A stretch of DNA of 64,000 nt from Pragia fontium DSM 5563 = ATCC 49100. Lineage in GTDB: Bacteria > Pseudomonadota > Gammaproteobacteria > Enterobacterales > Enterobacteriaceae. The notes under the pieces are model-generated. The model worked only from the letters and a program-made list of their open reading frames with translations, did no database searches and was not told the origin of the DNA. The DNA lies in assembly GCF_900112475.1 (NCBI RefSeq), contig NZ_FOLW01000013.1:1-64000 (forward strand). Direction: 5' to 3'. Positions 22,081 through 31,980 of this stretch are shown here, one piece after another (positions within the stretch are counted from its first letter, which is position 1; every line of letters begins with the position of its first letter). Position numbers and translations under genes: made by a program.

Positions 22081-23445
22081 ATGAATACAACCGATACCAT
22101 CGTAGCCCAAGCAACGCCACCGGGACGCGGCGGCGTCGGCATTCTACGGGTTTCAGGTAAGCAGGCCTGTGAAGTGGCTATCCAGCTATTGGGGAAAGTT
22201 CCTCAACCTCGCTATGCCGACTACTTACCCTTTCGTGACGCAGACGGCACCGTGCTCGACCAAGGTATTGCCCTCTATTTTCCCGGCCCCAACTCCTTTA
22301 CCGGGGAAGACGTGTTGGAGCTTCAGGGCCACGGTGGTCCGGTCATTCTTGACCTGATACTCAAGCGCATTCTGGCACTGCCGGATATACGCATTGCACG
22401 TCCCGGTGAATTCTCCGAACGCGCCTTTCTGAATGATAAGCTGGATCTGGCACAGGCCGAGGCCATTGCCGACCTGATTGATGCCAGCTCCGAACAAGCA
22501 GCGCGCTCTGCCGTCAATTCTTTGCAAGGGGTCTTCTCCAACCGCGTTCATCAGTTAGTGGAAGCACTCACTCACTTACGCATCTATGTGGAAGCTGCCA
22601 TCGACTTTCCCGATGAAGAAATCGACTTTCTGTCTGATGGAAAAATTGAGGCGCAGCTACATCAGGTTATCGCAGAACTGAGCGGCGTCAGAGCCGAAGC
22701 CCGTCAGGGCAGCTTACTACGGGAAGGGATGAAAGTGGTGATTGCCGGTCGTCCCAACGCCGGTAAATCCAGCCTGCTCAATGCGCTGGCTGGCCGAGAA
22801 GCCGCGATTGTTACCGATATCGCCGGTACCACCCGTGACGTGCTGCGTGAACATATTCATATTGATGGTATGCCTCTGCATATTATCGATACCGCTGGCC
22901 TGCGTGAAGCCGGAGATGAAGTAGAACGCATCGGTATTGAGCGTGCATGGCATGAAATCGAACAGGCCGATCGGGTACTATTTATGGTGGATGGCACCAC
23001 TACCGATGCCACCGAACCGGAACAGATCTGGCCAGAATTTATGGCGCGGCTACCGGCGGAATTACCCATTACGGTGGTGCGCAATAAGGCCGATCTGACC
23101 GGAGAGTCGCTGGGTATCAGTGAAGTAAATGGTCACTCACTTATTCGCCTGTCAGCCCGTACCGGTGAAGGTATTCAAGTATTACGCGACCATTTAAAAG
23201 AGAGTATGGGATTTACCAGTAATACCGAAGGGGGATTTCTGGCCCGCCGTCGCCATTTACAGGCGCTGGAAACCGCGTCTCAGCACCTCGATCAAGGTCT
23301 GGAGCAATTGGTTGAAGCCCGTGCCGGAGAACTGTTGGCTGAAGAGTTACGTCAGGCGCAGCAGGTATTAAGCGAAATTACCGGTGAGTTTACCTCCGAT
23401 GATTTACTGGGGCGAATTTTCTCAAGTTTTTGTATTGGGAAGTAA
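22081..23445 (+). CDS. mnmE: tRNA modification GTPase MnmE
   Basis: 454-residue GTPase that with MnmG installs cmnm5/nm5 groups on U34 of certain tRNAs. The N-terminal folate-binding domain has [15 protein letters not shown]. The inserted G domain carries G1 GRPNAGKSS (about residue 226), G2 DIAGTTRD, G3 DTAGL and G4 NKAD. The helical domain ends with the catalytic CIGK motif. It stands downstream of yidC, separated by a terminator, so it has its own promoter. The E. coli neighbour tnaCAB is absent here. Confidence 0.97.
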   Translation: MNTTDTIVAQATPPGRGGVGILRVSGKQACEVAIQLLGKVPQPRYADYLPFRDADGTVLDQGIALYFPGPNSFTGEDVLELQGHGGPVILDLILKRILALPDIRIARPGEFSERAFLNDKLDLAQAEAIADLIDASSEQAARSAVNSLQGVFSNRVHQLVEALTHLRIYVEAAIDFPDEEIDFLSDGKIEAQLHQVIAELSGVRAEARQGSLLREGMKVVIAGRPNAGKSSLLNALAGREAAIVTDIAGTTRDVLREHIHIDGMPLHIIDTAGLREAGDEVERIGIERAWHEIEQADRVLFMVDGTTTDATEPEQIWPEFMARLPAELPITVVRNKADLTGESLGISEVNGHSLIRLSARTGEGIQVLRDHLKESMGFTSNTEGGFLARRRHLQALETASQHLDQGLEQLVEARAGELLAEELRQAQQVLSEITGEFTSDDLLGRIFSSFCIGK

Positions 23446-23473
23446 CATTTTCAGTACTCAATAAAACAATTAG

Positions 23474-23514
23474 CCGATATAGCCACAGTACATCGTGGCA
23501 ATATCGGTTTTTTT
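23474..23514 (+). terminator. mnmE terminator
   Basis: CCGATAT-AGCCACAG pairs with CGTGGCA-ATATCGG and is followed by a run of seven T, 28 bases after the mnmE stop. Confidence 0.85.
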
Positions 23515-23660
23515 GATATTTATGGTGCCATTAATACTCTTCGGTCTTTAATTTAAAAACCATAAAGAATACAAATCGATATCTATTCCCCCGGCTTCAT
23601 CATCACTTCACATAATCGCTTTAACATTCAGGTTCTCGCATTTCTTCATGGACAGAACCG

Positions 23661-24242
23661 ATGCTTAAAAAATTAATAAAATATAATTTGCTGATACTGA
23701 CGTTACTTTTTGTCGTCGGTAATATGATGATTTCCAGCTATAAAACTATAGAACCGGAGCCAAATGCCGATTCTATGATTATTCTTGGTGCACAGGTTAT
23801 TGGTGAACCGGCCAGACCCAGCCGAACACTGCGAGAGCGTTTAGATGCGGCGATTCCTTACCTCAAAGAAAACCCCAATACCAGAGTGGTGGTCTGCGGT
23901 GGCCAAGGGGGAAGAGAAACCGCCACAGAATCCAGCGTGATGAAAAACTACTTAATCACTCACGGTATTGATAGCCAGCGTATTTATGAAGAGGATCGCT
24001 CTACCCGGACCGCTCATCAGTTTACCTATTCACGTTCGCTGGTTGAACTGGGCAAAACGGTTATTGTGACCAGCGATTTCCATATGCTGCGCTCACTGAT
24101 GCTGGCGAAACGCTCAGGAATTGAGGACGTGTCAGGGCTACCGGCAGCGTTAGGCAAAGGAAACCGTGATAAGAGACGCGCACTATTCCGAGAACCATTA
24201 GCCTTACTTAATTCATTTTTATTTGATCATCCCATACAATAA
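23661..24242 (+). CDS. YdcF/SanA-type DUF218 membrane-anchored protein
   Basis: 193-residue protein with one N-terminal transmembrane anchor (YNLLILTLLFVVGNMMISS) and a DUF218 domain. Family landmarks are MIILGAQV, RLDAAIPYL, VVVCGGQGGRE, STRTAHQF and IVTSDFHMLRSLMLA. Relatives (YdcF, SanA, ElyC) are linked to envelope integrity; the biochemical activity is not settled. Only a weak ribosome site precedes the ATG. It stands alone between two terminators, so it is probably monocistronic. Confidence 0.75.
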   Translation: MLKKLIKYNLLILTLLFVVGNMMISSYKTIEPEPNADSMIILGAQVIGEPARPSRTLRERLDAAIPYLKENPNTRVVVCGGQGGRETATESSVMKNYLITHGIDSQRIYEEDRSTRTAHQFTYSRSLVELGKTVIVTSDFHMLRSLMLAKRSGIEDVSGLPAALGKGNRDKRRALFREPLALLNSFLFDHPIQ

Positions 24243-24542
24243 CAACTTACTGATGGATAATAAGATAAATTATTTTTAATTGTGACTCATTTTATATAAC
24301 TAAATTACCGATGATTTTTATTATTTAACACTAATAAAATGCTTAATTAACCTATTAAAAATAAAAAATCACATCCATAACAAACCGGTGTCTCAATAGT
24401 ATAAAAATAAGAGGATTATTAATTTTTATACTTGAATCTCTTTTCATTCAAATATAGGATTATCCATCCTGTATCCATATTGGATGGATATAGATTAGAA
24501 AATTAAGTTCGACTACATACCCCAGGAAGCAAGGATTAAAAC
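24243..24542. other. AT-rich leader region with nested palindromes
   Basis: 300 bases, strongly AT-rich, no gene seen. At 24461-24490 TATCCATCC and GGATGGATA form a perfect 9-bp inverted repeat with a 12-base loop, inside which ATCCA-TAT-TGGAT (24473-24485) is a second palindrome. It lies 53 bases before the next start codon and could be a regulator site or mRNA hairpin. Confidence 0.4.
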
Positions 24543-24953
24543 ATGGATAACAAAAGTAAATATTCAGAAAAATGGCAAACTCGTTTTGCTTTCTTCGACC
24601 AATATGGCGCGCCAGATACTCCAGAACATAAAGCCGCTATTAAAGCTGAAAAACCAATGCGTCGCATTTTATTCAATATGAATTTCATCGCCTTCTTTTT
24701 TGGCTTTATTTATTTTTTCGTACTGGGCCTATGGAAAAAGAATTTGGTGTTATTGGGTATCACCATCGGTATCGGTATTGTACTTGCCATTATAGAAGTC
24801 GCCACCGGTTTCTATCTACCACGCGGTGTAGATATGGGTATTAATATTGCCTGCGCCATGATGTGGTCAATGACCGCTAACTATGCCTACTATCTAAAAG
24901 AAGTAAAAGGCAGCGATAGCTGGAACCCGTTTGAAGGTATGCGTTTAGTTTAA
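24543..24953 (+). CDS. YigF-like DUF2628 membrane protein
   Basis: 136-residue protein. The N-terminal SEKWQTRFAFFDQYGAP motif is followed by INMN-like FNMNFIAFFFGFIYFFVLGL and KKNLVLLG, then two further hydrophobic segments (about 75-92 and 98-115). This is the DUF2628 pattern seen in E. coli YigF; function unknown. AAGGA lies 8 bases before the ATG. Single gene, followed by a terminator. A nested palindrome upstream may regulate it. Confidence 0.75.
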   Translation: MDNKSKYSEKWQTRFAFFDQYGAPDTPEHKAAIKAEKPMRRILFNMNFIAFFFGFIYFFVLGLWKKNLVLLGITIGIGIVLAIIEVATGFYLPRGVDMGINIACAMMWSMTANYAYYLKEVKGSDSWNPFEGMRLV

Positions 24954-24981
24954 TACTGAAAAACTGATTTGTTATAATAAA

Positions 24982-25012
24982 AAACCCGCTAAATAATTAG
25001 TGGGTTTTTTAT
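24982..25012 (+). terminator. Terminator of the YigF-like gene
   Basis: AAAACCCGCTAA pairs with TTAGTGGGTTTT and is followed by T-rich sequence, 28 bases after the stop. Confidence 0.85.
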
Positions 25013-25176
25013 TTTTTCCAAATTAGGCATTCAGCTCTTCAATATATTTCAATAGCATAATATTCATTATTAAGTCATAGAGCTCAACCTGGTGATTCAA
25101 TAAGCCTTACTGGCTAACAGCAACGGCTAATATGTCATAAGCTCAGGGAATCTATCCCCTCTGCTCATTGGGCAAT

Positions 25177-25210
25177 AAAAAAGCCCACCGCATGAATCAT
25201 GGGTGGGCTT
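25177..25210 (-). terminator. Terminator of the OPT transporter gene
   Basis: AAGCCCACC and GGTGGGCTT form a 9-bp stem. Read leftward it is followed by TTTTTTATT. It lies 23 bases downstream of the OPT stop. Confidence 0.85.
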
Positions 25211-25233
25211 AACTTTCATCAAATCAAGCGGGC

Positions 25234-27330
25234 TTATTTGCTCTTAAGTACACCCAGCACACGTCTGGTGAACAGAACACAAACAACCACAAATACCGTC
25301 AGCCCCAGTAGCTGCTCAACAATACCCGAGCCACCAAAAATCGGCCCCAGCCATGAGGTTAGCGCCAGAGGCGCATCACTGCCGCCATTACTAATACTGA
25401 TAACAATCAGTACCGCCAATGACACCCCAACCAGACTCTCGCCGACAATCAAACCTGAAGCAATCAGCGCCCCTTTACGTTCAACCGGTTTAAACAGCGT
25501 TTTGAAATCCTCATTCTGCGCTTTAGCACGCTTCTTGACCTGAGAAGTAATAATCCATGACAACACTGAACCAATAATCAATGGCGCGGTGATCGCAGGT
25601 GGCAAGTAGATACCCATACCGACGGCCAGCGCTGGAATGCGTAATTTGCTGCCTTTTTTAGCCAGCAAAGCGTCAATGATAATCACAACAACCCCGACAG
25701 CCAGACCGATGTTAATCATCGTCCATTCCAGCTTATGGGAGAAGATTCCCTTAGCAATCGTGGTCATTAAGGTTGCCTGAGGAGCCGCCAGAACCTGACT
25801 TGGATCCATATCTGGACGTGGTGTTGCACCCGTAAAGCCGTAAGCGTTATATAGCAGCTCAAGCACCGGAGAAATAACCGCAGCACCCACAATACAACCG
25901 ATTAATAGCGCCACCTGCTGACGCCATGGCGTGGCTTTAACTAAATAACCGGTTTTTAAATCCTGTAGGTTATCGTTAGAAATAGTCGCAATGGCCAAGA
26001 CCGCACTGGTGGTAAAGATAGCTAATGCGGTGGCAAAATTAGTGCCTTTCTCGGTTTCCAGCATGCCATTCATCTCGCCCATCACCAGCAGCAGCAGGGA
26101 AATAACGGTGATCGCAATAATACCAATGCCGGAAATCGGGCTAGCGGAAGAACCAACTAAACCAGCCATATAACCACAGGCTGCCGCCACTAGAAAACCG
26201 ATAGCAAAAGCAAAAATAACGGAACCTAACACCAGTCCCCAAGCCGTTGTCAGAGGTAAGCCACTGTCAGCAACAAAAGAATAGAAGGTACCAATCAGCA
26301 CCAGAAACATCACCGCACTGATTAACAATACAATCTTCGGCGACAAATCCAGCTCCGTTCTCGGAATCACGTCACCGGTATTATTTTTATTCAGCGCACG
26401 TAGAGAGGTCTTCATGCCTTCAATAATCGGCTTAACCAGCGTTAATAGGGTCCAAATAGCGGCAATCGCTAAGGTACCGGCACCAATAAAGCGTACATTG
26501 TCTTTCCACAATCCCATGGCGAAAGAGCCAATTGAGCTTCCTTCAGGCACATCCATACCGGAGCTGATAATCGGAATAGCCACACCCCAAGCGATCAGTG
26601 TACCGATTAAAATAGCGATACCTGCCGCAATACCAATGAGATAACCGGCACTGAGTAACGCTAACGAGAAGCCTATTGGTAATTGGAAAATAGCCCGGCC
26701 TTGGGTAAACCAGTAGCTGGCACCGTCAGCCAGAATCCGTAAACCGTTAGTGGCAAAACTCACCGCGGCAGCAATAAAACCACCAAACAAAATGTCACGG
26801 AAACCACTATCTTTGTCGGCTGTTACATCATCTTTCTGGACCGCATCGTTAGATGACCGATCGCCATCTTCTACATGCTCACTACAGCCCGCCTTCAGAA
26901 TCTCAGCGGCGGCAACCCCTTCCGGATAAGGCAGATTACTCTTTACCACCATGGCATGACGCAGAGGAATCGAGAACACCACCCCCAGCATACCGCCCGC
27001 TGAACAGATCAGCAGCGTTTGCCAGAAAGGGAAGCTATTCCAGTAACCAATCATCAATAAACCGGGCAGAATAAAAATAACCGATGACAGCGTACCCGCG
27101 GCAGAAGCCTGAGTCTGCACCATATTATTTTCTAATATGTTGGAGTTCGAGAACAGGCGTAACACGGCCATGGAGATCACGGCAGCAGGAATGGCTGATG
27201 AGAACGTTAATCCAACTTTCAGCCCTAAATAAACGTTTGATGCGGTGAATACCACGGTAATCAAAGCACCAATAATAATTCCGCGCAGCGTAAGCTCACG
27301 GAGCTGTGATGTATTTTTCATATCATTCAT
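25234..27330 (-). CDS. OPT-family oligopeptide/metal-chelate transporter
   Basis: About 698-residue inner-membrane protein with some 15 hydrophobic segments. OPT family features include the N-terminal ELTLRGIIIGALITVVFTAS and NVYLGLKVGLTFSSAIPAAV, then LPYPEGVAAAEILKAG, and the C-terminal KRRALIAS-like GALIASGLIVGESLVGV. Members move oligopeptides or metal-siderophore complexes by proton symport; the substrate here is unknown. Start uncertain: ATG 27330 or 27321 fits the family N-terminus, while the frame remains open to 27417; none has a clear ribosome site. Flanked by terminators, so monocistronic. Confidence 0.85.
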   Translation of the reverse strand: MNDMKNTSQLRELTLRGIIIGALITVVFTASNVYLGLKVGLTFSSAIPAAVISMAVLRLFSNSNILENNMVQTQASAAGTLSSVIFILPGLLMIGYWNSFPFWQTLLICSAGGMLGVVFSIPLRHAMVVKSNLPYPEGVAAAEILKAGCSEHVEDGDRSSNDAVQKDDVTADKDSGFRDILFGGFIAAAVSFATNGLRILADGASYWFTQGRAIFQLPIGFSLALLSAGYLIGIAAGIAILIGTLIAWGVAIPIISSGMDVPEGSSIGSFAMGLWKDNVRFIGAGTLAIAAIWTLLTLVKPIIEGMKTSLRALNKNNTGDVIPRTELDLSPKIVLLISAVMFLVLIGTFYSFVADSGLPLTTAWGLVLGSVIFAFAIGFLVAAACGYMAGLVGSSASPISGIGIIAITVISLLLLVMGEMNGMLETEKGTNFATALAIFTTSAVLAIATISNDNLQDLKTGYLVKATPWRQQVALLIGCIVGAAVISPVLELLYNAYGFTGATPRPDMDPSQVLAAPQATLMTTIAKGIFSHKLEWTMINIGLAVGVVVIIIDALLAKKGSKLRIPALAVGMGIYLPPAITAPLIIGSVLSWIITSQVKKRAKAQNEDFKTLFKPVERKGALIASGLIVGESLVGVSLAVLIVISISNGGSDAPLALTSWLGPIFGGSGIVEQLLGLTVFVVVCVLFTRRVLGVLKSK

Positions 27331-27786
27331 GTTGTTAGGTTTGCTTAAATTATTTTTACGCGACCTGATGCTTACCGGCACGCTGTATAAATATGTAGCA
27401 TAAAATGCAGCATACATATTTTATTGGGGGGGATTATAACGAAATAATCGCAAAGAACTGCTACTTATTTTCATTAATGAAGCATAAGTTACTGGATATT
27501 TGCACAAATGTTATGAGATATAATTAATACAGCCATCTCAATAATAGAATATATGGCTAGCTAACATTTGTTTCCAGAGACTGTATTTCAAATGAAAACC
27601 GCGATTCAAAATCAACATAACCAAATGAAAATAAATAATATTATTATTTTCTTGATGGGATATCACAGCCTTAGCAAGCGGGTTATAACTCGGGCGATAT
27701 CTCTTTTCAGATAGAGAAAACAGCAGGACAGGAAAGCAGTTATAGAAAACTCGACCGGATACCGCTAAATACCCGGTCGGAGAACA
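27331..27786. other. Intergenic region upstream of the OPT gene
   Basis: No gene seen. The left part is the OPT promoter and leader. Near 27750-27776, GACCGG and CCGGTC form a weak hairpin downstream of the MHS transporter stop (read leftward it is followed by GAGTTTT), a possible terminator. Confidence 0.35.
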
Positions 27787-29133
27787 TCAATCTTCCAAAT
27801 TCTTAGGATCTTTAAAGAATGGTAGCGCCAGCATCGAGAGCAACGTTGCGCCTCCCAGATACCAGGCCGGAGCGGTCAGACTATCCAACCAGACAATAGA
27901 CTGCGTAGCAAAGAACTGAGCAAAACCACCAAAGATGGCGACGCCGAGGCTGTAAACCAGCGCAAAGCCCAGCGCGCGAATACGCTTCGGTAACAGTTCA
28001 GAGATCACCAGCATCCCCGGTACCGAGCCCAGAGTGGTAAAGCACACCATCACAAATACCACTGACAGCAAGAGCACCGGATTAGGGTAATTCACCAACA
28101 ACCAGAAAGAGGGATAAGCCAGCAATAAAATAACCACGCGGGAAATTACCACCAGCTTTTTACGCCCGACCTTATCACACAATATACCGACCAACAGACC
28201 GCCGACAAACGTCAATACACCGGCCAATAGCATGGCAGCATAAGCATAGTTTTGGTCCATATGCAGATACTTAGCGGCATAAGTACCGTAGTAGTAAAGG
28301 GAAATATAGGTCGCTACCGTGCTACCAATGGTGATTAATACACCGACAATAATGGCCCGGCTATGTTGTGCCAGCAATTTCGTCGCGCTCTCACGCACCA
28401 CTTCAACCTGACCTTTTGCTCCGGTGTGTTTAGGCAATACATCGTTTTCCAGCCCCAAACGCAACCAGCAGCCAATAGGCGCTAAGGCCACACCAATAAA
28501 GAACGGAACCCGCCATCCCCATTCCGACATGACATCAGGGGAGCCGGTAATCACCGGTAAATAAGCGCTTAAACTTAAGGCCACTAAGCCACCAAAGGTG
28601 GTTGCCAATCCTTGCGTTGCCAGCGACCAACTGCTGTAAAAACCACGGCGATTAGCGGGCGCAGACTCCACCAACATTGACATGGAAGCACCCACTTCAC
28701 CACCGGCGGCAATCCCCTGAATCAGGCGAGCCAATACTAAAGTAATGGTTCCCCAATAGCCTGCGCTGGCATAGGTTGGTGCAATACCAATCATTAATGT
28801 GCCTAAACTCATTAATGAAATCGTCAGCACCATGGCCGGTTTTCGGCCAAAGCGGTCAGCATAGGCACCGATTAAAATACCGCCCAACGGCCGCATAAAA
28901 AAGCTAACGCCAAAGGTGGCAAATGCCAACAGTAAACCGATATTAGGATCGCTGCTCGGCGGGAAAAACAGTACCCCGATATACACCACAAAAAAGTTAT
29001 AAACGCCAAAATCAAAAAACTCTAGCGCATTACCGAATGCCGAAGCAAAGATAACGCGACGCCCGCTAACCTTCTTGACCGGCACATCAGCCTTTAGCGC
29101 TTCTGACTCTGTAGACGAGATTGCATCTGCCAT
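27787..29133 (-). CDS. MFS metabolite:H+ symporter (MHS family)
   Basis: 448-residue 12-helix major facilitator of the metabolite:H+ symporter group (KgtP, ProP, CitA, ShiA relatives). Signature phrases are FGNALEFFDFGVYNFF, FGVSFFMRPLGG followed by ILIGAYADRFGRKPA, and LIQGIAAGGEVGAS. Substrate unknown. The gene begins 68 bases after the stop of an M20 amidohydrolase on the same strand, so it probably imports the acylated or conjugated amino acid that the hydrolase cleaves. That reading is inference from context. Confidence 0.85.
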   Translation of the reverse strand: MADAISSTESEALKADVPVKKVSGRRVIFASAFGNALEFFDFGVYNFFVVYIGVLFFPPSSDPNIGLLLAFATFGVSFFMRPLGGILIGAYADRFGRKPAMVLTISLMSLGTLMIGIAPTYASAGYWGTITLVLARLIQGIAAGGEVGASMSMLVESAPANRRGFYSSWSLATQGLATTFGGLVALSLSAYLPVITGSPDVMSEWGWRVPFFIGVALAPIGCWLRLGLENDVLPKHTGAKGQVEVVRESATKLLAQHSRAIIVGVLITIGSTVATYISLYYYGTYAAKYLHMDQNYAYAAMLLAGVLTFVGGLLVGILCDKVGRKKLVVISRVVILLLAYPSFWLLVNYPNPVLLLSVVFVMVCFTTLGSVPGMLVISELLPKRIRALGFALVYSLGVAIFGGFAQFFATQSIVWLDSLTAPAWYLGGATLLSMLALPFFKDPKNLED

Positions 29134-29201
29134 AGATTTTCCTTTTCCTAAAAAAACCAGCCAGAGTTTGGCTGGTATTTAATATTATTTATTTGTTTTT
29201 A

Positions 29202-30368
29202 TTATTTTAAATAAGCTTCAGTCAGCGCCCCCCAGTAAGCACTGCCTGGAACCAGACATTTATCGTTAAAATCATAACCCGGGTTATGCACCATACAGGA
29301 ACCTTCCCCTTTCTCACCGTTACCTACAATCAGATAACAGCCGTTCGGATTCTCATCCAGCATAAACGAGAAGTCTTCACTGCCCATTAATGGCTTGGCA
29401 CCATATACAGCACGTTCTTCGCCAAACTGCTGCTTAGCAACCTGCCAGGCAAATTGGGTCATCGCTTCATCGTTAATTAACACGGGCGTACCGTTAATAT
29501 GATTAACGTCTGCTGTCGCACCAAAACTCTCCGCCTGCGCCTTAATCAGAGCAGGAATTCGTTTCAATAACAGTTCACGGGTTTCACGGCTCAACGAACG
29601 GACGCTAAGTTTCATCACCGCATTATCCGGAATCACATTAGCGGCGTCGCCAGCGATAATACTGCCAACGGTAATCACCGCCGCCTCTAATGGATCGACA
29701 TTACGGGAAACGATACTTTGCAGTGCAGTGGTGATATAAGAAGCCACCATCACCGGGTCGATGGCTTTGCTCGGCATGGCACCATGGCCACCGCAGCCAT
29801 GAACTACGACCTGATATTGATCCATCGAGGCCATAAACGCCCCCGGTTGAAACAGGAATTGTCCGGTTGGGAAACCCGGCATATTGTGCATAGCGAAAAT
29901 CGCATCGCAGGGAAACTGCTCAAACAGCCCCTCTTGCACCATCATTTCACCGCCGTTAATCATCTCTTCCGCTGGCTGGAAGATCAGATGCAGGGTACCG
30001 TTAAAATTACGGGTTTCTGCTAAATATTTAGCCGCCCCCAGCAACATCGTGGTGTGACCATCATGTCCGCAGGCGTGCATACGATTAGGAATTTTACTCG
30101 ACCAAGGTTTACCACTGGCCTCATGAATCGGTAAAGCATCCATATCAGCCCGAATACCCAGCGTCTTTTTGCCATCGCCTACTTTTAGCGTGCCAATAAC
30201 ACCTGTTTTCGCCATCCCACGGTGGACTTGGTAACCCCATTCAGTCAACTTCTGGGCAACCAATTCACTGGTTTTAATCTCTTCCAATCCCAATTCAGGG
30301 TGTTCATGGATTTGGTGGCGAATATCACATAGTAGGGACTCATATTCCCTGACGGTTTGTTCAATCAT
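29202..30368 (-). CDS. M20-family amidohydrolase (hippurate hydrolase-like), copy 2
   Basis: 388-residue M20D metallohydrolase, clearly a paralogue of the protein at 8153-9316. Shared segments include the DIRHQIHEHPELGLEE region, YQVHRGMAKTGVIGTLK, ADMDALPIHEA, HACGHDGHTTMLLG, PAEEMINGGE and MGSEDFSFML. It should cleave N-acyl or aminoacyl conjugates in the cytoplasm. AAGGACA lies 7 bases before the ATG. It leads a two-gene leftward operon with an MHS transporter. There is no adjacent LysR regulator, unlike copy 1. Confidence 0.88.
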   Translation of the reverse strand: MIEQTVREYESLLCDIRHQIHEHPELGLEEIKTSELVAQKLTEWGYQVHRGMAKTGVIGTLKVGDGKKTLGIRADMDALPIHEASGKPWSSKIPNRMHACGHDGHTTMLLGAAKYLAETRNFNGTLHLIFQPAEEMINGGEMMVQEGLFEQFPCDAIFAMHNMPGFPTGQFLFQPGAFMASMDQYQVVVHGCGGHGAMPSKAIDPVMVASYITTALQSIVSRNVDPLEAAVITVGSIIAGDAANVIPDNAVMKLSVRSLSRETRELLLKRIPALIKAQAESFGATADVNHINGTPVLINDEAMTQFAWQVAKQQFGEERAVYGAKPLMGSEDFSFMLDENPNGCYLIVGNGEKGEGSCMVHNPGYDFNDKCLVPGSAYWGALTEAYLK

Positions 30369-30924
30369 GATGGTGTCCTTTATTTACATCCACTATTTAA
30401 ATTCATCCTAAAAACAAGCAGTGGAAATGAGTTAGTCTCATTGCTATCTCAAACAATAAGCTGATTAAATACGGTTAATCATCCGAAAGAATTTTTGTGT
30501 TCAGACAAGATAGAAAATAGGTGGTTTCAAAACACGCTGACGGGGTTATACCCTAAATATAAACAACACAGTTAATCCGGTCTTTTTTCGACAATATCAG
30601 ATTTATATCATTCATCAAAGGAAGGAATAACGCACTGAGTAGCAATCTATGCTAAATGTTAAAAAACAATAATTAATCAGAATCAGGCTATCGCAACATT
30701 TTATGTAAATAATTTTTTGTTTGATCAGTCGAGTTAAGTAGTTTTTTCAAATTAGACAGAATTACATAAAGTCGTTATCTATATATTGTTACCATTCCGT
30801 ATGCAGAATATTTATCCATAAACTGCAACGAATAATAGTATTCAGGTCAACCCGGTGAATAATGCCCCTTGTTTCAATATCCGCACACGTTACAATCAAG
30901 CCATTACAATAGAATGGACTCCCT
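30369..30924. other. Long AT-rich divergent intergenic region
   Basis: 556 bases, with no coding frame supported on either strand. It must contain the promoters of the leftward M20-MHS operon and the rightward GIDE/LemA operon. No convincing operator, CRP site or RNA gene was found by eye. Confidence 0.5.
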
Positions 30925-31968
30925 ATGGTATTTTTTATCGCTTTTTTCGGTGCTGCCGTGGGGGGATTTCTCTCACTGATACTTAATCTGGTCTATAGCA
31001 AGTCGTTTAAGAGAGCATGGATTATTCCAACCTTAACCGCTTTATTTACGGCTAGCGCGGCAGTTATTGATGAAACCTATGGTTTTTTTGCCATCCTCGG
31101 TCTGTTTGGGCTACTGGTTTTGCTCTTTTTAGGGGGATTTTTTTACCGCATATTGAGTGATATAAAAGAAAAAATTGCCGAAGCAAAGAGAAAAAACGTC
31201 TCAAATTTTAAAATTTCCCTCTGGCTTGCCTTCTCTTCACTGCTGTTAGTTACCGCCTTTGCGATATTTTCTTTTGGCCCCATTGCCATTTTCGGCCTGT
31301 TTTTCCTCATCATGCTGGCCTCTTGGCTTGCTCCATCCACCCAAGGCACTTTCTTTAAGCTGCAACAAATTCTGCCTACCTCAAAAATCCGCTCGCTGGC
31401 AATGGGTCTGGTGGAAATCAAAGGCAACGTTGTCGCCAAGCAACAAATCAAAGCACCACTAAGCAAAAAGAACTGCATTGGCTACTACTACACCGAACAT
31501 CGAATCAGCCGCGATTCAGAAGGAAAAAAACAGTACCGTCTGATTTCTGCCGAAGAAAATTACCAGCCATTTGAAATCCGTGATGAAACTGGCAGCGTTA
31601 CGGTCATCCCCGATGGGCTGACTTTGGTTTCCTTTTCTCCATCGGCAGAGCGTGAATCGGGTGACCGTAGTTACACCGAATACGCCTTATTTGGCGGTGA
31701 GGAAATGATGCTGATTGGTGCCGCCGCAGAAAAAGGCCATCAAGTGGTGATTGAGAAAGACACCACTAAAAATATTCTGGCTATCTCACCATTCACTAAA
31801 GTCTCACAATGGAATAAAAATCGCCCCTTAGTGCAATCTGCCCTGACTTTCTGCGGCGTTGCGGCCTTCATTATTGCCATTATATTAAGCCTGCCATATA
31901 CCTTCGACGGCCACACGCTTACGCTAATGTTTAATCACTCCCCCCTTCTCAGTTGGCTAATTAGATAG
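30925..31968 (+). CDS. Membrane protein with GIDE-type (E3 ligase-like) domain
   Basis: 347 residues. About four hydrophobic segments fill the first 140 residues, a soluble domain spans about 150-300, and a final helix lies at about 307-328. The soluble part reads SLAMGLVEIKGNV, PLSKKNCIGYYYTEH and FEIRDETGSVTVIPDG, which matches the GIDE domain pattern found in eukaryotic mitochondrial E3 ligases and in bacterial membrane proteins. No RING finger is present, so ligase activity is not implied. It is followed 12 bases later by a LemA gene, a pairing seen in other bacteria. Confidence 0.65.
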   Translation: MVFFIAFFGAAVGGFLSLILNLVYSKSFKRAWIIPTLTALFTASAAVIDETYGFFAILGLFGLLVLLFLGGFFYRILSDIKEKIAEAKRKNVSNFKISLWLAFSSLLLVTAFAIFSFGPIAIFGLFFLIMLASWLAPSTQGTFFKLQQILPTSKIRSLAMGLVEIKGNVVAKQQIKAPLSKKNCIGYYYTEHRISRDSEGKKQYRLISAEENYQPFEIRDETGSVTVIPDGLTLVSFSPSAERESGDRSYTEYALFGGEEMMLIGAAAEKGHQVVIEKDTTKNILAISPFTKVSQWNKNRPLVQSALTFCGVAAFIIAIILSLPYTFDGHTLTLMFNHSPLLSWLIR

Positions 31969-31980
31969 GGAAAGGATGCT

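Noticed and set aside
22225-22551. 108-codon leftward frame in mnmE
   Set aside because: Antisense shadow of a highly conserved gene.
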